Part shown: positions 1-8,357 of the stretch, one piece after another | How the letters are laid out: every line of letters begins with the position of its first letter | How positions within the stretch are numbered: the first letter of the stretch is position 1 | Origin: Brevundimonas bullata | GTDB taxonomy: Bacteria; Pseudomonadota; Alphaproteobacteria; Caulobacterales; Caulobacteraceae | Reading direction: 5' to 3' | Assembly: GCF_014207965.1 (NCBI RefSeq) | Contig: NZ_JACHLM010000006.1 | Coordinates: 1-64,000, forward strand | Length of the DNA: 64,000 nt | Notes under the pieces: model-generated | What the model saw: the letters and a program-made list of their open reading frames with translations, nothing else | Told to the model about the DNA's origin: nothing | Database searches by the model: none | Made by a program: the position numbers and the translations under genes

Positions 1-497
1 ACGCCTTGCGGACGTGGCTCGGTATCCGGAACTGACCCGAAGCCGCCAACTCGAAGGCCCGTTCCAAGATCGGCTTCCTGTTCAGCATCGCACAACTCCA
101 TTTGCGAGGCGCGCACGGTGCGACAATGCCCCGGCGCGCGTCATCGGCATCCTCGAATGCGGCCCGTCCCTGAGCCATTGCAAGCAGGTCCGGGACGAGC
201 CGCTGCGCCCTGAGCCCCATAGGGCGCTCTCGTATAACACCGAACGGCAACGCTCGTTTCACCCAAATTTGGAGTGGAGAGCGACCGGGGTTCGGCTCGG
301 CTGACCCAACGCCGATGAGACGTGGTTTCCAGCGCGTCATCCGCTTCCCCTGAAAGGGGCGGCCCAGTGCGCCACCGGGGGGCTTATTGGCTACCGGGCC
401 GCTTGCGTTCACTCTGCGTCAGAACGCACTGCGGGAACTCCATTGAACGCGTTCGGTTCCCCGGCTTTAAAGACGAGAGGTTGTCGATCTAGAGGCG
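1..497. other. No confident gene; possible 3' end of a truncated gene
   Basis: I see no convincing gene here. Positions 3-35 read as an open frame ending ALRTWLGIRN then stop, which could be the C-terminus of a gene starting outside the window. The longer open frame 14-304 has an Arg/Pro-rich, compositionally random product and no ribosome site. A GC-rich hairpin lies near 335-360. Confidence 0.3.
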
Positions 498-686
498 TCA
501 CCTTTCTAGAAGCGCCTCATAATCCGCCAGGATCGCAGATCGAACACCGCACGCTCGAGCCGCGGCGATAGCTGCCATCATTTCATGGCGCCAGTCTTCA
601 TCTTGACGAAGAGTCGGAACCTTCCTCGCCTGCTGGCGAAGCGCATCCAGCGGCTCCAAGAATTCGCGCGAACCACTCTCCATCAT
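498..686 (-). CDS. Small hypothetical protein (62 aa)
   Basis: An Ala/Glu-rich, probably helical small protein I do not recognise. A GGGAGGG sequence lies immediately upstream of tandem ATG codons (686 and 683), and the second ATG has the better spacing. It runs opposite to the lysis cassette and its start lies about 115 bp from the endolysin start. Existence is supported only by codon use and the ribosome site. Confidence 0.4.
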   Translation of the reverse strand: MMESGSREFLEPLDALRQQARKVPTLRQDEDWRHEMMAAIAAARACGVRSAILADYEALLER

Positions 687-802
687 GCCCTCCCAAGTTG
701 ATACGGCCTAGCTACACCGGCACGGGCGCGTCTTGAAGCCCGATGCGGCGCTGCGTTTGGCCGCAACCTTGCCTCCCCGCACAAATTGAACTGGAGACCG
801 AC

Positions 803-1570
803 ATGGACCGCAAGGCCCTGTTCGACGCCGTGCGCCCCTATGCGCCAGGCGGCAGACTGCTGCCCGAGCACGTTCTGCTAATCGATGCCGTGGCGAACGC
901 CTTCGGCTTGCCCTCGGCGGCCAACGACCGGGTGCAGACAGACCTGACCGTCGAGGACTTCGCAGACGCGGCGGCAGCCCTTGGCTGCTCGGTCGCGCAG
1001 ATCCGCGCGGTGTTCGAGGTCGAGGCCTCGGGCGCAGGGTGGTTCACCGATATGCGCGGCCAAATCCTGGCGCTGGACGGCCCTGGCGGCTTCCTGGATG
1101 GATCGTCGCTGCCCAAGATCCTGTTCGAGGCGCACGTCTTTGACAAAGAGACGGGCGGGCGGTTCCGCGCCTCGCACCCCAACCTGTCGTCGGCGCGCTG
1201 GAACAAGGCGCTCTACGTCGGCGGCCAGGGCGAATACGAACGCTTGCACCGCGCTATGCAGCTCGACGCCCGTGCCGCGCTGCGCTCTGCATCTTGGGGA
1301 GCGCCGCAGATCATGGGCTTCAACCACAAGCTGGCGGGCTTCGAAACAGTCGAGGCCTTTGTCGAGGCAATGAAGACCGGCGCCCGCGCCCACCTGATGG
1401 CCTTTGTCGCCTTCGTAAAGGCCGGCGGCCTGACGGACGTGCTGCGGCAGATCACCACCTATCACGCCAGCGCTGAGCCATTCGCGCGGGGCTACAACGG
1501 GCCCGGCTACAAGGCGAACGAGTACCACGTCAAAATCGCCCGGGCCTTCGCGAAGTGGAGCGCGAAGTGA
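803..1570 (+). CDS. Phage-type N-acetylmuramidase endolysin (DUF3380)
   Basis: A 255-aa peptidoglycan hydrolase predicted to cleave the glycan backbone. The N-terminal ~70 residues resemble a small binding domain. The rest matches the N-acetylmuramidase family (PF11860): a VEASGAGWF segment supplies the likely catalytic Glu, followed by LFEAHVF and the WGAPQIMGFNH signature. The ATG at 803 is preceded by CTGGAG; an in-frame GTG further upstream lacks one. There is no signal peptide, so export would need a holin or other route. The stop overlaps the spanin start (GTGA). Lysis genes of this kind occur in phages and gene transfer agents, but no structural genes are seen in the window. Confidence 0.85.
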   Translation: MDRKALFDAVRPYAPGGRLLPEHVLLIDAVANAFGLPSAANDRVQTDLTVEDFADAAAALGCSVAQIRAVFEVEASGAGWFTDMRGQILALDGPGGFLDGSSLPKILFEAHVFDKETGGRFRASHPNLSSARWNKALYVGGQGEYERLHRAMQLDARAALRSASWGAPQIMGFNHKLAGFETVEAFVEAMKTGARAHLMAFVAFVKAGGLTDVLRQITTYHASAEPFARGYNGPGYKANEYHVKIARAFAKWSAK

Positions 1571-1941
1571 GCTTCCTCCGCAGCTTAACCGCCACTGGCT
1601 GGCTCGCCGTCGCGGTCCTCGCACTCTCACTCGCCTTGCTGGGCTGGTGCACCTTGGATAGCCGCAGGAAGGCCGCTCAGGCCGTTGGCAAGGCGGACGC
1701 GGGCCAGACCATAGCCGAGGGCCGCACAGCCGCCGCAGGCGACGCCAGCGCCATCCGCGACCGCGCCGACGAACGCACCTCTGAAATCGATGCAACCGTG
1801 AAGGACGGAACCGATGCGATACGCCATGCCCCTGACCGCGCTTCTGCTAACGCTGCCGCTCTGCGCAGCCTGTGCCGGATCGATCCAAGTCGCGATGCCC
1901 GCTGCCGGGTGCTCCTCGCTGATCCCGCCGAAGTGGGCTGA
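1567..1941 (+). CDS. Putative inner-membrane spanin (Rz-like)
   Basis: A 124-aa protein with one N-terminal membrane segment (about residues 7-27) followed by a charged, Ala-rich, probably coiled-coil periplasmic part, which is the layout of i-spanins. I chose GTG 1567 because it overlaps the endolysin TGA and has GGAG 7 nt upstream; an ATG at 1555 is the alternative. Its 3' third contains the start of the next gene in another frame. The family assignment rests on topology and gene order, not on sequence similarity. Confidence 0.6.
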   Translation: MSFLRSLTATGWLAVAVLALSLALLGWCTLDSRRKAAQAVGKADAGQTIAEGRTAAAGDASAIRDRADERTSEIDATVKDGTDAIRHAPDRASANAAALRSLCRIDPSRDARCRVLLADPAEVG

Positions 1942-2146
1942 TCCTGTTCCGTCCGCCGCCTTTCCGCAGGACAACGCCGAAGAGCGGGACTGGCAGGTGT
2001 TCGGCGTGGAGCAGACCGGCCAGCTAGCCAAGGCCAACGGGCGGTCGACCGACGTCATCGCGGTCGTGAGGGCTTGCGAGGCACGTGACGCGGCGGCTGT
2101 GCGACATATCCGGAGGCCGTGGTGGCGGCGCCTACCCGCTGATTAG
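1814..2146 (+). CDS. Putative outer-membrane spanin lipoprotein (Rz1-like)
   Basis: A 110-aa protein with a signal peptide ending LPLCAACAGS, consistent with lipoprotein processing though not a perfect lipobox. The mature part is Pro/Trp-containing, as in o-spanins. The start lies inside the Rz-like gene in a different frame, a classic nested or overlapping spanin arrangement, with AAGGA upstream of ATG 1814. Together with the two preceding genes it forms a lysis cassette. Confidence 0.55.
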   Translation: MRYAMPLTALLLTLPLCAACAGSIQVAMPAAGCSSLIPPKWADPVPSAAFPQDNAEERDWQVFGVEQTGQLAKANGRSTDVIAVVRACEARDAAAVRHIRRPWWRRLPAD

Positions 2147-2502
2147 AGGAAGCGCTCGCGACCCACGATCGCTTTCACGATTAGATCGAACCCTGCGAAA
2201 AGATAGCCGAAGATACTCATGACTGGTTAATGCAGAACGGCCCCTAGACGATCCGCAGGTGCGGCGGACTGCCGCCATCTTCGGTGAGATGGGGATGAAG
2301 GCGCTCGACTGTGCGGCACCGGAGATCCAGCCGAAGCCGGGCTAGGCAGTGCGCCAGTAAGGCTGACGAACTCAATCCAGCGTCGAGCCTTGGGGCTCCG
2401 CTATCAGGCCCGCTCCGGTTCGCCGGGGCGGGCTTTCGTCGTGTTCCGGCATAGTCTTTTCAGGCTATGGCGCTCGCCCTCGGATACCGGCAGCATCGCC
2501 GC
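2147..2502. other. Intergenic stretch with short coding-like fragments
   Basis: No full gene. An open frame from 2223 to 2345 without ATG ends CAAPEIQPKPG and looks like a gene remnant. On the minus strand, 2143-2220 could encode a 25-aa hydrophobic peptide but has no ribosome site. A terminator-like hairpin lies at 2408-2436. Confidence 0.35.
2408..2436 (+). terminator. Rho-independent terminator-like hairpin
   Basis: An 11-bp GC-rich stem (one G-T pair) with a TTCG loop at 2408-2433, followed by TTT. It would end transcription from the lysis cassette or its remnants. Confidence 0.6.
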
Positions 2503-2667
2503 ATGACCAACCAGACCTCAGCCCGCTACGAAGCCTTCCTGGAAGTGCTGTCGTACCTCAGCGAGGCGACCTATCGGTACCGACCCGAGGAGGCGCCGCT
2601 CGTGATCATCGAGACAATTCACTTCCTCGCGGCCCGGATCGAAGCCGAGCGGCCTTCGGTGCAATAG
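2503..2667 (+). CDS. Small hypothetical protein (54 aa)
   Basis: A predicted helical 54-aa protein beginning MTNQTSARYEAFLEVL and ending with an acidic/basic helix. I prefer ATG 2503 over ATG 2467 because the extra residues are Arg/His-rich and unlike the rest. There is no strong ribosome site. I recognise no family. Confidence 0.4.
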   Translation: MTNQTSARYEAFLEVLSYLSEATYRYRPEEAPLVIIETIHFLAARIEAERPSVQ

Positions 2668-2727
2668 CATCAGCAAGGTCGGGGCCTCCTCGGCATGAGC
2701 CCGTTTGTCCGGGTCGGCTTTGTCGGT

Positions 2728-3000
2728 TCAGACTTTCGCCGCCATATCCCGGTACGGCGCGCCTCGTTCACCCGCCTCGGCGCGGGTCAGCAGCTTCGTT
2801 TCTTGCGTCGAACCGACATGGATCTGGATGTCGCGGTGACGCAGCCCGTCATCCAGCCGCGCGCAGGTCGGGCGCACACCAGACAGCACCTGCACCCAGT
2901 GATTGCTCTCGACCGTGATCAGGCCAGGCATCAGGTCGGGGTTGCCGGCCGCGGCCAGCTGCATCGCATCCAGGGCGTCATCGAGTTCGGTCGGTGTCAT
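2728..3000 (-). CDS. Hypothetical protein (90 aa)
   Basis: A soluble 90-aa protein, MTPTELDDALDAMQLAAAG at the start, with balanced composition and typical codon use. No domain recognised. It shares its strand with the SRAP gene cluster at 3.0-4.6 kb, about 40 bp beyond the small membrane gene. Confidence 0.45.
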   Translation of the reverse strand: MTPTELDDALDAMQLAAAGNPDLMPGLITVESNHWVQVLSGVRPTCARLDDGLRHRDIQIHVGSTQETKLLTRAEAGERGAPYRDMAAKV

Positions 3001-3038
3001 GGGCGCGGTCTAGCTGAGTCGGCCAACGGAGCGCACCC

Positions 3039-3227
3039 CTACCGGCGGCGGCGGCGTCGGACACGCTTTCTGGACAAGGGTCGCTGCAACAGCACGACCA
3101 ACAGGCCCATGGTTATGGCCAGTGGGCCAAGCCATGACGCCCATGGGTGCGTCCACATTTGCGCAACGGCTATGCCTCCAACGGCGATGAGGCCTCCGAG
3201 CAGTTCGACGCGGTTTGGCGTCAGCAT
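3039..3227 (-). CDS. Small two-helix membrane protein (62 aa)
   Basis: The start ATG overlaps the SRAP stop codon by 7 nt, suggesting translational coupling. Two hydrophobic segments (about residues 9-24 and 32-48) are followed by an Arg-rich tail, so it is a likely inner-membrane hairpin. I do not recognise it. The longer frame that extends upstream through the SRAP gene is an antisense-like shadow and not used. Confidence 0.5.
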   Translation of the reverse strand: MLTPNRVELLGGLIAVGGIAVAQMWTHPWASWLGPLAITMGLLVVLLQRPLSRKRVRRRRRR

Positions 3228-3922
3228 GTGACGAGTGCTCCATCTGGCAATGGCCGCTGCAGCTCCTTCGCGATCTCCCACGGCGCCGTCATCCACGCCT
3301 CGATCTCGTCGGGCTCGGTCAGGATGACCGGCATGGCCTTGGGGTGAACCGCCTTCACCGGCTCGCTGGGCTCGGTCGTCAGGAAGGCGAACAGGTCGCA
3401 GGTCTCCATGCCGGTCTTGATCTTGCGGACGCAGGTCCAGTCCTGGACGTGGACGCCGGCGAAGAAGGCGAGCGGGTCGGGATCGTCGACGGCCAGCTTG
3501 AACCAGACGGGCTGATAGCGCCCCTCGGCGTCCCTGCCCGGCTCGCTGAAGGCCGTGAACGGGACCAGGCATCGGTTCTCGGGCTTCAGCCACGGCTTCC
3601 AGTGCGAGGACGCGGTGTTGCGGACGTTGGTCGTGCCGCTGTCGGGTTCCATCTCCAGCAGCTTGGGGAAGTCCACATCCTTGCCCTTGGCGCGCAGCTT
3701 GTCGGCCCGCTTGGTGGCGGCATCCATCAGCGCCTTGCGCGACGAGGGCATGCCCCAGCGCGCCGCCGTCAGAATGCGATCCTCGCCCTCCCAGCGGACG
3801 ATGGGGGCCGCATAGTCGGGATAGATGTCCCGCGGCTCCATGTTGCCGACGTCCGAACGCATAGCGCGCGACAGATCGAGGATCGCCTGGGGCCCGCTGC
3901 GCTGTCGGTAGAGGTTGCACAT
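3221..3922 (-). CDS. SOS response-associated (SRAP/YedK/HMCES) peptidase-like protein
   Basis: A 233-aa SRAP-family protein that in homologues forms a thiazolidine crosslink with abasic sites in single-stranded DNA to protect them. It begins MCNLY, placing the essential Cys at position 2 after Met removal. Further family features are the RNTASSHW stretch (conserved Asn), CLVPFTAFSEP (Glu), and a His in the VHPKAMPVIL segment. Length is typical. It overlaps a small membrane protein gene downstream. Confidence 0.9.
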   Translation of the reverse strand: MCNLYRQRSGPQAILDLSRAMRSDVGNMEPRDIYPDYAAPIVRWEGEDRILTAARWGMPSSRKALMDAATKRADKLRAKGKDVDFPKLLEMEPDSGTTNVRNTASSHWKPWLKPENRCLVPFTAFSEPGRDAEGRYQPVWFKLAVDDPDPLAFFAGVHVQDWTCVRKIKTGMETCDLFAFLTTEPSEPVKAVHPKAMPVILTEPDEIEAWMTAPWEIAKELQRPLPDGALVTC

Positions 3923-4046
3923 CTGAGGAACCGAACACGGCTATCGCGCGCTGTCCAGAAGCAGTGCCGGCTGTTTGAGCGGTGGCCCGGCAGTAAGCGC
4001 CGCTCTTCCTCTTCTTCGATGATGCGCACCTCAGCCCCTCGCCTGA

Positions 4047-4400
4047 TCAGCGGGGGGCTTCTTCTTTTGGGGCAACCCACTTCCCCATCTCCATGCGCCA
4101 GCCCAGTGCCTTCAACTCGGCGCGGCGTTGATCGTTGAAAGTCCACCACTCGTCATCGCGGTCGCTGAGCGTCTCCAGCTTCCGCCAGTAGACCCGGGAA
4201 TAATCGGCGAAGGTCACAAGCCCAGGGCAGCCGGGGAAGCGGCACGGCGGCTTCTTGTTGATCAGGACATAGTCGGCGCCCTTCGCCTCAATGATCCTCT
4301 TCAGGTCGACGTCGCCGTGGTGGCTAGCCGAGACCTCGCAGGACCATCGGATCTTCGCGCCATTCTCGAACAGGCGACCTACCGTATCCCAGGCGCTCAT
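4047..4400 (-). CDS. Hypothetical protein (117 aa) with Cys pair
   Basis: A soluble basic/aromatic protein, MSAWDTVGRLFENGAKIRWS at the N-terminus. A central PPCRFPGCPG motif has two cysteines four residues apart and could bind metal. Its ATG overlaps the upstream stop (ATGA), so the two genes are co-translated. I recognise no family. Confidence 0.6.
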   Translation of the reverse strand: MSAWDTVGRLFENGAKIRWSCEVSASHHGDVDLKRIIEAKGADYVLINKKPPCRFPGCPGLVTFADYSRVYWRKLETLSDRDDEWWTFNDQRRAELKALGWRMEMGKWVAPKEEAPR

Positions 4401-4630
4401 CGCACAAGGCGCGCAGCCTCGGCGGGCGAGACGCGGGCGTTGGCCAGTCGCTCCATGGTCCGGTGCATGTCCCGAGACCGCCCGACCTGAGCCATCCCGG
4501 CCAGCATCCCGGCGATCAGCTTGCGGCTTTCTTCCGGTGGAAGTTCGCGGGCGTTCGACTGGTCGATCCGCTTGTCGAGGTCTGCATCTAGTTCGGCCAG
4601 GGTGGTGGCCAGGGGCTGCTTGTTTGCCAT
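4397..4630 (-). CDS. Hypothetical protein (77 aa)
   Basis: A 77-aa, probably all-helical protein with charged residues (MANKQPLATTLAELDADLDK at the start). It is the first gene of a two-gene operon with the 117-aa protein. A GGAGGACGAAAG sequence upstream supports the start. No family recognised. Confidence 0.6.
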   Translation of the reverse strand: MANKQPLATTLAELDADLDKRIDQSNARELPPEESRKLIAGMLAGMAQVGRSRDMHRTMERLANARVSPAEAARLVR

Positions 4631-4855
4631 CTTTCGTCCTCCGAGGTTGCCGACCCGGGCGGACTCCTACGGCGCCGTGAACGAAAGAAGAACACACATT
4701 TGGGCGGCCCCGCGGGCCACCCGTATCTGGAGGTTAGGCTGAAGCCGGAAAAAGCCAAACAATTCAACAGCCGCCCTGCCCTACGTAAGACAAAACAAGC
4801 TGTTGATTATTCGAGATTGCTCGGGTTCCGGTCAGGCCTCCATCGCGACAAACAG

Positions 4856-4884
4856 TCAGCCGCCCTTCGGGGCGGCTTTCTTGT
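4856..4884 (+). terminator. Terminator-like hairpin
   Basis: GCCGCC stem with a CTTCG-type loop, then TTTCTT on the plus strand. It lies 15 bp past the stop of the minus-strand gene at 4899 and may work in both directions. Confidence 0.55.
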
Positions 4885-4898
4885 CTCTGCTCAAAGCT

Positions 4899-5078
4899 TC
4901 AGCCGCCGGACTTCCAGCCGTCGTCGTCCTGCGCCTTGGCGATTTCCTCCGAGGTCGCGTCGGGCGCGCCGTCGGCGTCCTTGTCGGTGAAACGTCGAGG
5001 CTGGGCAAAGGCGAAGCCCGCGCCGGCCACGACAAAAGCCAGTACGCCGATCAGCACCAGCGCCGTAAAACTGTCCAT
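4899..5078 (-). CDS. Small single-pass membrane protein (59 aa)
   Basis: One N-terminal hydrophobic segment (residues 4-26) followed by an acidic hydrophilic tail (FTDKDADGAPDATSEEIAKA). AAGGAGG six bases before ATG 5078 fixes the start. Function unknown. The segment could also be a signal peptide cleaved after AFAQ. Confidence 0.65.
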   Translation of the reverse strand: MDSFTALVLIGVLAFVVAGAGFAFAQPRRFTDKDADGAPDATSEEIAKAQDDDGWKSGG

Positions 5079-5151
5079 GATCGCCTCCTTGTTCAGAAGG
5101 CCAACGCCGCAGCGCGCCGGGCGCTCCAATCCAACATCTGATCTGCGAGCG

Positions 5152-5961
5152 CTAAAGCCCCTTCACCGCTGTCAGATGGTGCAGCGCCACCGCACTGGTC
5201 GTGGCGACGTTCAGGGAATCAAATCCGCCTGACATGCGAATGGCCAGCGGCCGGCAGCGGGCGATCACCTCCGGCGCCAGTCCCGGCCCCTCGGACCCCA
5301 GCAGAATCGCTGTGCGCGGCGCGGGCCGCAGTTCAGCCAGAGCCTCGGACGCCGACGGCGTCAGCGCCAGCACCTCGAATCCGCGCGCCTCCAGCGCCTC
5401 GACCATCGCGGACGCCTTCACGCCCTCGACGAAGGGCGTCCGCAGCGCCGCCCCCACCGAAACCCGGATCGCCTTGCGATAGAAGGGATCACAGCAGGTC
5501 TGGTCGAGCAGCAACCCCGCCGCCCCAAACGCCGCCGCATTGCGGAACAGGCCCCCCATATTGTCGTGATTGCCGATGCCGCAGGCTCCGACCAGGACGG
5601 CGCGCTCGGGCAGCCCGTCCAGGAAGACGCCCAGGTCGACCGGCTCAGGTTTGCGCCCGAGCGCCAGTATGCCCCGATGCAGATGAAATCCCGCGATCCC
5701 GTCCAGCACGTCCTGCGGCGCGATATGGACCGGCACGTCTTGCGGCAGGCGCTCCAGGATATCGCGCAGCGCCTCCAACCGCTTCTCAGCGATCAAAACC
5801 GCCACAGGCACGCAACGCGACGCCGGCGAAGCCAGCACGCGCAGCACCACCTCCCCTTCGGCGATAAACAGGCCCTGACGCCCCGTCAGGTCGCGCTCCT
5901 TCACGTCACGAAAGGCGGAAATGCGGAGATCGGCGATATCGGAAACAGGGATCAAATTCAT
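5152..5961 (-). CDS. TrmH/SpoU-family RNA 2'-O-methyltransferase
   Basis: A 269-aa SPOUT methyltransferase, predicted to use S-adenosylmethionine to methylate ribose in tRNA or rRNA. The N-terminal part is the SpoU substrate-binding domain. The C-terminal half carries the knot signatures: GNHDNMGGLFRNAAAFGA (motif 1, Asn/Arg), ILLGSEGPGL (motif 2) and SLNVATTSAVALHH (motif 3). The exact target nucleotide cannot be told from sequence. It stands alone, upstream of tRNA-Asn on the opposite strand. Confidence 0.88.
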   Translation of the reverse strand: MNLIPVSDIADLRISAFRDVKERDLTGRQGLFIAEGEVVLRVLASPASRCVPVAVLIAEKRLEALRDILERLPQDVPVHIAPQDVLDGIAGFHLHRGILALGRKPEPVDLGVFLDGLPERAVLVGACGIGNHDNMGGLFRNAAAFGAAGLLLDQTCCDPFYRKAIRVSVGAALRTPFVEGVKASAMVEALEARGFEVLALTPSASEALAELRPAPRTAILLGSEGPGLAPEVIARCRPLAIRMSGGFDSLNVATTSAVALHHLTAVKGL

Positions 5962-6071
5962 GCCGAACCCTGTAGCGCACCCCTTTGAATAAATTTCGGC
6001 GTTTTCTGCACTTTATCCGTTGCATGAATCAAAAAGGCGTTGCTATACAGCGGCCTCCCCCGAGGGGACGT

Positions 6072-6146
6072 TCCGCGGTAGCTCAGTGGTAGAGCAGCCG
6101 ACTGTTAATCGGCTGGTCGTAGGTTCGAATCCTACCCGCGGAGCCA
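6072..6146 (+). tRNA. tRNA-Asn (GTT)
   Basis: A full cloverleaf: acceptor TCCGCGG pairs with CCGCGGA, D-arm GCTC..GAGC, anticodon stem GCCGA/TCGGC with loop CTGTTAA (anticodon GTT at 6104-6106), T-arm with GGTTCGAATCC, discriminator G and encoded CCA at 6144-6146. Confidence 0.97.
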
Positions 6147-6425
6147 CTCGGGGGCATTAAGCCCATGAAATCGCTAGGCTTAATATTTAGCCCACAGGGC
6201 TTCCCATCCACCTTCCCATCCAGCAGCCACGGCAGTCGTTCTCGCGCTGACGTCGACTTGCACGGCTTTGCACCGCTTTTCAGGCTTTCGCGCGTTCGAA
6301 AGCCCTCATTGCCGTGCGCATGACGGCCGGCATGGCAGACAGACAAATGAGCCGCTCCTCTGAACTTCCGACCGATCCTGACGTATCCAAGCTTCACGGT
6401 TACCCCAAGGATCAGGAGAGGTTTC

Positions 6426-6788
6426 ATGGATCGTCGTGTCGTTCGCGTTCGAGTGCCCAGCGTCGTGGAGTATGATGTCGTCATCGACGACGGCCGCCCC
6501 GTCTTCGTCGGGGCCGTCATTCGTCGCGAAGCCTCGCGCCAGGGCCCAGACGCAGGGAAATGGATCGACACACATCGAACCACCTGGGACGGGCGCGGCG
6601 GCCGCAGCGACGGCATTGAGCGCCATCCGCAAACAGGCCAGGCGCTCGGAACCCGCAGCATGGTCATCGAGCAGGCGATCGCCGTCCTCGCGGCTGATCC
6701 CACGGCGGGGACACACCTGAAGGCTCCCAATCAGATGGGGCGACCTTCCAGGGCTTCGCGTCGCGCTACGTCCGGAACGCCCGCCTGA
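6426..6788 (+). CDS. Hypothetical protein (120 aa)
   Basis: Strong AGGAGAGG upstream of ATG 6426. The N-terminal third (MDRRVVRVRVPSVVEYDVVI) looks like beta strands; the rest is basic and hydrophilic. The stop overlaps the next start (TGATG), so it is coupled to the TPR-like gene. No family recognised. Confidence 0.5.
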   Translation: MDRRVVRVRVPSVVEYDVVIDDGRPVFVGAVIRREASRQGPDAGKWIDTHRTTWDGRGGRSDGIERHPQTGQALGTRSMVIEQAIAVLAADPTAGTHLKAPNQMGRPSRASRRATSGTPA

Positions 6789-7555
6789 TGTCGAACGATC
6801 ATGAAGACGACGCCCGCGAATTCGCCTGCGCCCTTCTTGAGGAAGTGGACCTGGCTCCGCCGCGCGAGCGCCTGGCCCTGGCGATCCAAGCCATTAGAGC
6901 CGCCCCCTCGCTATCCGACAGCTACAGCGCGGCGGCGGCGGCCATGCGCCAGAGCAGCCCCGAAGCGCTCGCCGCCTGGCTGGCGGCGCGCGAAATCACA
7001 CGACGCGACGCCGGCGACCGAATCGAATCGGACGCAGGAAGGCTGGGAGACAACCTCTACGCCCGCCCCTATCTCAGGGCTTGCGTCGGCTATGCGCTGT
7101 GCGCGCTGGAAAACGGCGAACATGACGAAGCCTTAGCCCAGTTGCGCCAGGTGCTCGCACTCGATGTCGATGACCGGATCGGCGCTCGATACGCCCTGGC
7201 GACCGCTCTTCTCATCGCCGGACGGTTCGAGGATTTCACCGCCCTGCGAACCACGCAGACTGAGGATACGACGGCCTTCTGGCTCTATGCCGACGCCTAC
7301 CACGCCTTGGCGGCCAAGGCTCCGATCACGGATCGCAAGACGCGCCTCGCACGCGCCCTTGCGAGCAATGCACATGCGCCGCTGCTTTTCGCTCTCGACG
7401 AACAACAACTCGGCGAGCCCGCCGACAGCTTCGCCCCGGGCGGCTTTGAGGAGGCCCGCGCCCTCGCCTGTTCGCTCACCGGTCGCCTCTGGCGTCGCGA
7501 CCACGTGGCGCTTCAAGCCCTCCTGAAGGCGAGCCGCCCTTCCCAGCAGAAGTGA
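6788..7555 (+). CDS. TPR-like repeat protein (255 aa)
   Basis: A helical, Ala/Leu-rich protein with tetratricopeptide-like repeats. The clearest are at about residues 100-150, with the pattern YALCALENGEHDEALAQLRQ. No signal peptide or membrane segment, so it is probably a cytoplasmic scaffold. It is translated in overlap with the upstream 120-aa gene. The specific role is unknown. Confidence 0.6.
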   Translation: MSNDHEDDAREFACALLEEVDLAPPRERLALAIQAIRAAPSLSDSYSAAAAAMRQSSPEALAAWLAAREITRRDAGDRIESDAGRLGDNLYARPYLRACVGYALCALENGEHDEALAQLRQVLALDVDDRIGARYALATALLIAGRFEDFTALRTTQTEDTTAFWLYADAYHALAAKAPITDRKTRLARALASNAHAPLLFALDEQQLGEPADSFAPGGFEEARALACSLTGRLWRRDHVALQALLKASRPSQQK

Positions 7556-7625
7556 TCGTTTCGATCGCCTCGCCCCTCCGTCGCACGTCGCCGCGGCGAC
7601 CTTTTCAGCAATTCCTGGAATACCG

Positions 7626-8330
7626 ATGAGCCAACCTCAGCCGCCCCAACGGGGCTTCATATATTGGCGCGATCTTGCGCTTCACACCCTCCCGGTCGCG
7701 ACGGTGCTCGGCTTTCTTGCCGTCATCGTCTTCCTGAACTCGGTGTTCGGGATATGGGGGCTGTCGGTGGCTCAATTGGTCACGCCGGGGGACACCATCG
7801 TCCCCGGCGTCATCCTGGGCATTCTGTTGGTCGCCCTGTTCATGTTCGCCTTCATTCCGGGCACGCTGCTCGACCCGATCCTGAAAAAGATGCCCATGCG
7901 GATACGCCCCTATGCCCTGGCGGGCGTCGTGGCGGCCAGCGCCGTGTTCTGGATCCCGAACGGCGTCGGCGGCTTCGGCGTAAAATTCGTCGCCACTCTG
8001 ATCGCTCTGGGCTGCGCCATGCACCCCTTTCTCAACCGTCACGATTTCGAGAAGATCCCGCACATGGCCAAGGCCGCCATCGTGGTCGTTTTCGCACCGG
8101 CAGCCGTATGGCTCACACTGGCCTTCACAGAAGCTCCCAAGCTTTTCGCTGCCTCGGGCTTCATGAGCGGGGCAAGCATTGAGAAGCAGGAGGGCGTGCC
8201 CTGTGATGCTCGTGTCCTCTGGCTTGGAGAAAGAGCCGTCGTCTTCAGATGCACCGCTCCTGAAGGAGATATCTGGGTGGCGACGACGACCGAGGGACTG
8301 GTTTTCCGTCCCTCCGCGTCATCGGCCTGA
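7626..8330 (+). CDS. Multi-pass membrane protein of unknown function (234 aa)
   Basis: About five hydrophobic segments (roughly residues 18-40, 56-78, 95-112, 115-132 and 144-163) precede a soluble C-terminal domain of ~65 residues containing two Cys. That domain may be extracytoplasmic. I recognise no family. It follows the TPR-like gene by 70 bp on the same strand. Confidence 0.6.
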   Translation: MSQPQPPQRGFIYWRDLALHTLPVATVLGFLAVIVFLNSVFGIWGLSVAQLVTPGDTIVPGVILGILLVALFMFAFIPGTLLDPILKKMPMRIRPYALAGVVAASAVFWIPNGVGGFGVKFVATLIALGCAMHPFLNRHDFEKIPHMAKAAIVVVFAPAAVWLTLAFTEAPKLFAASGFMSGASIEKQEGVPCDARVLWLGERAVVFRCTAPEGDIWVATTTEGLVFRPSASSA

Positions 8331-8357
8331 CCTGAAGCCCGTTCATGGCTCACGGTC

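Noticed and set aside
14-304. 96-codon plus-strand frame
   Set aside because: No ribosome site and Arg-rich random composition.
2143-2220. 25-aa hydrophobic minus-strand peptide
   Set aside because: Too short and without a ribosome site to call a gene.
3010-3243. 77-codon minus-strand frame
   Set aside because: Overlaps the better supported small membrane protein in another frame; Pro/Arg/His-rich and unlikely.
6144-6430. Phage integration site at the 3' end of tRNA-Asn
   Set aside because: No integrase gene and no second copy of the tRNA 3' end were found in the window.
6083-6730. Minus-strand open frame ending GRIRTYDQPINSRLLYH
   Set aside because: Its end is the antisense of tRNA-Asn, a well-known spurious protein sequence, and the rest has random composition.
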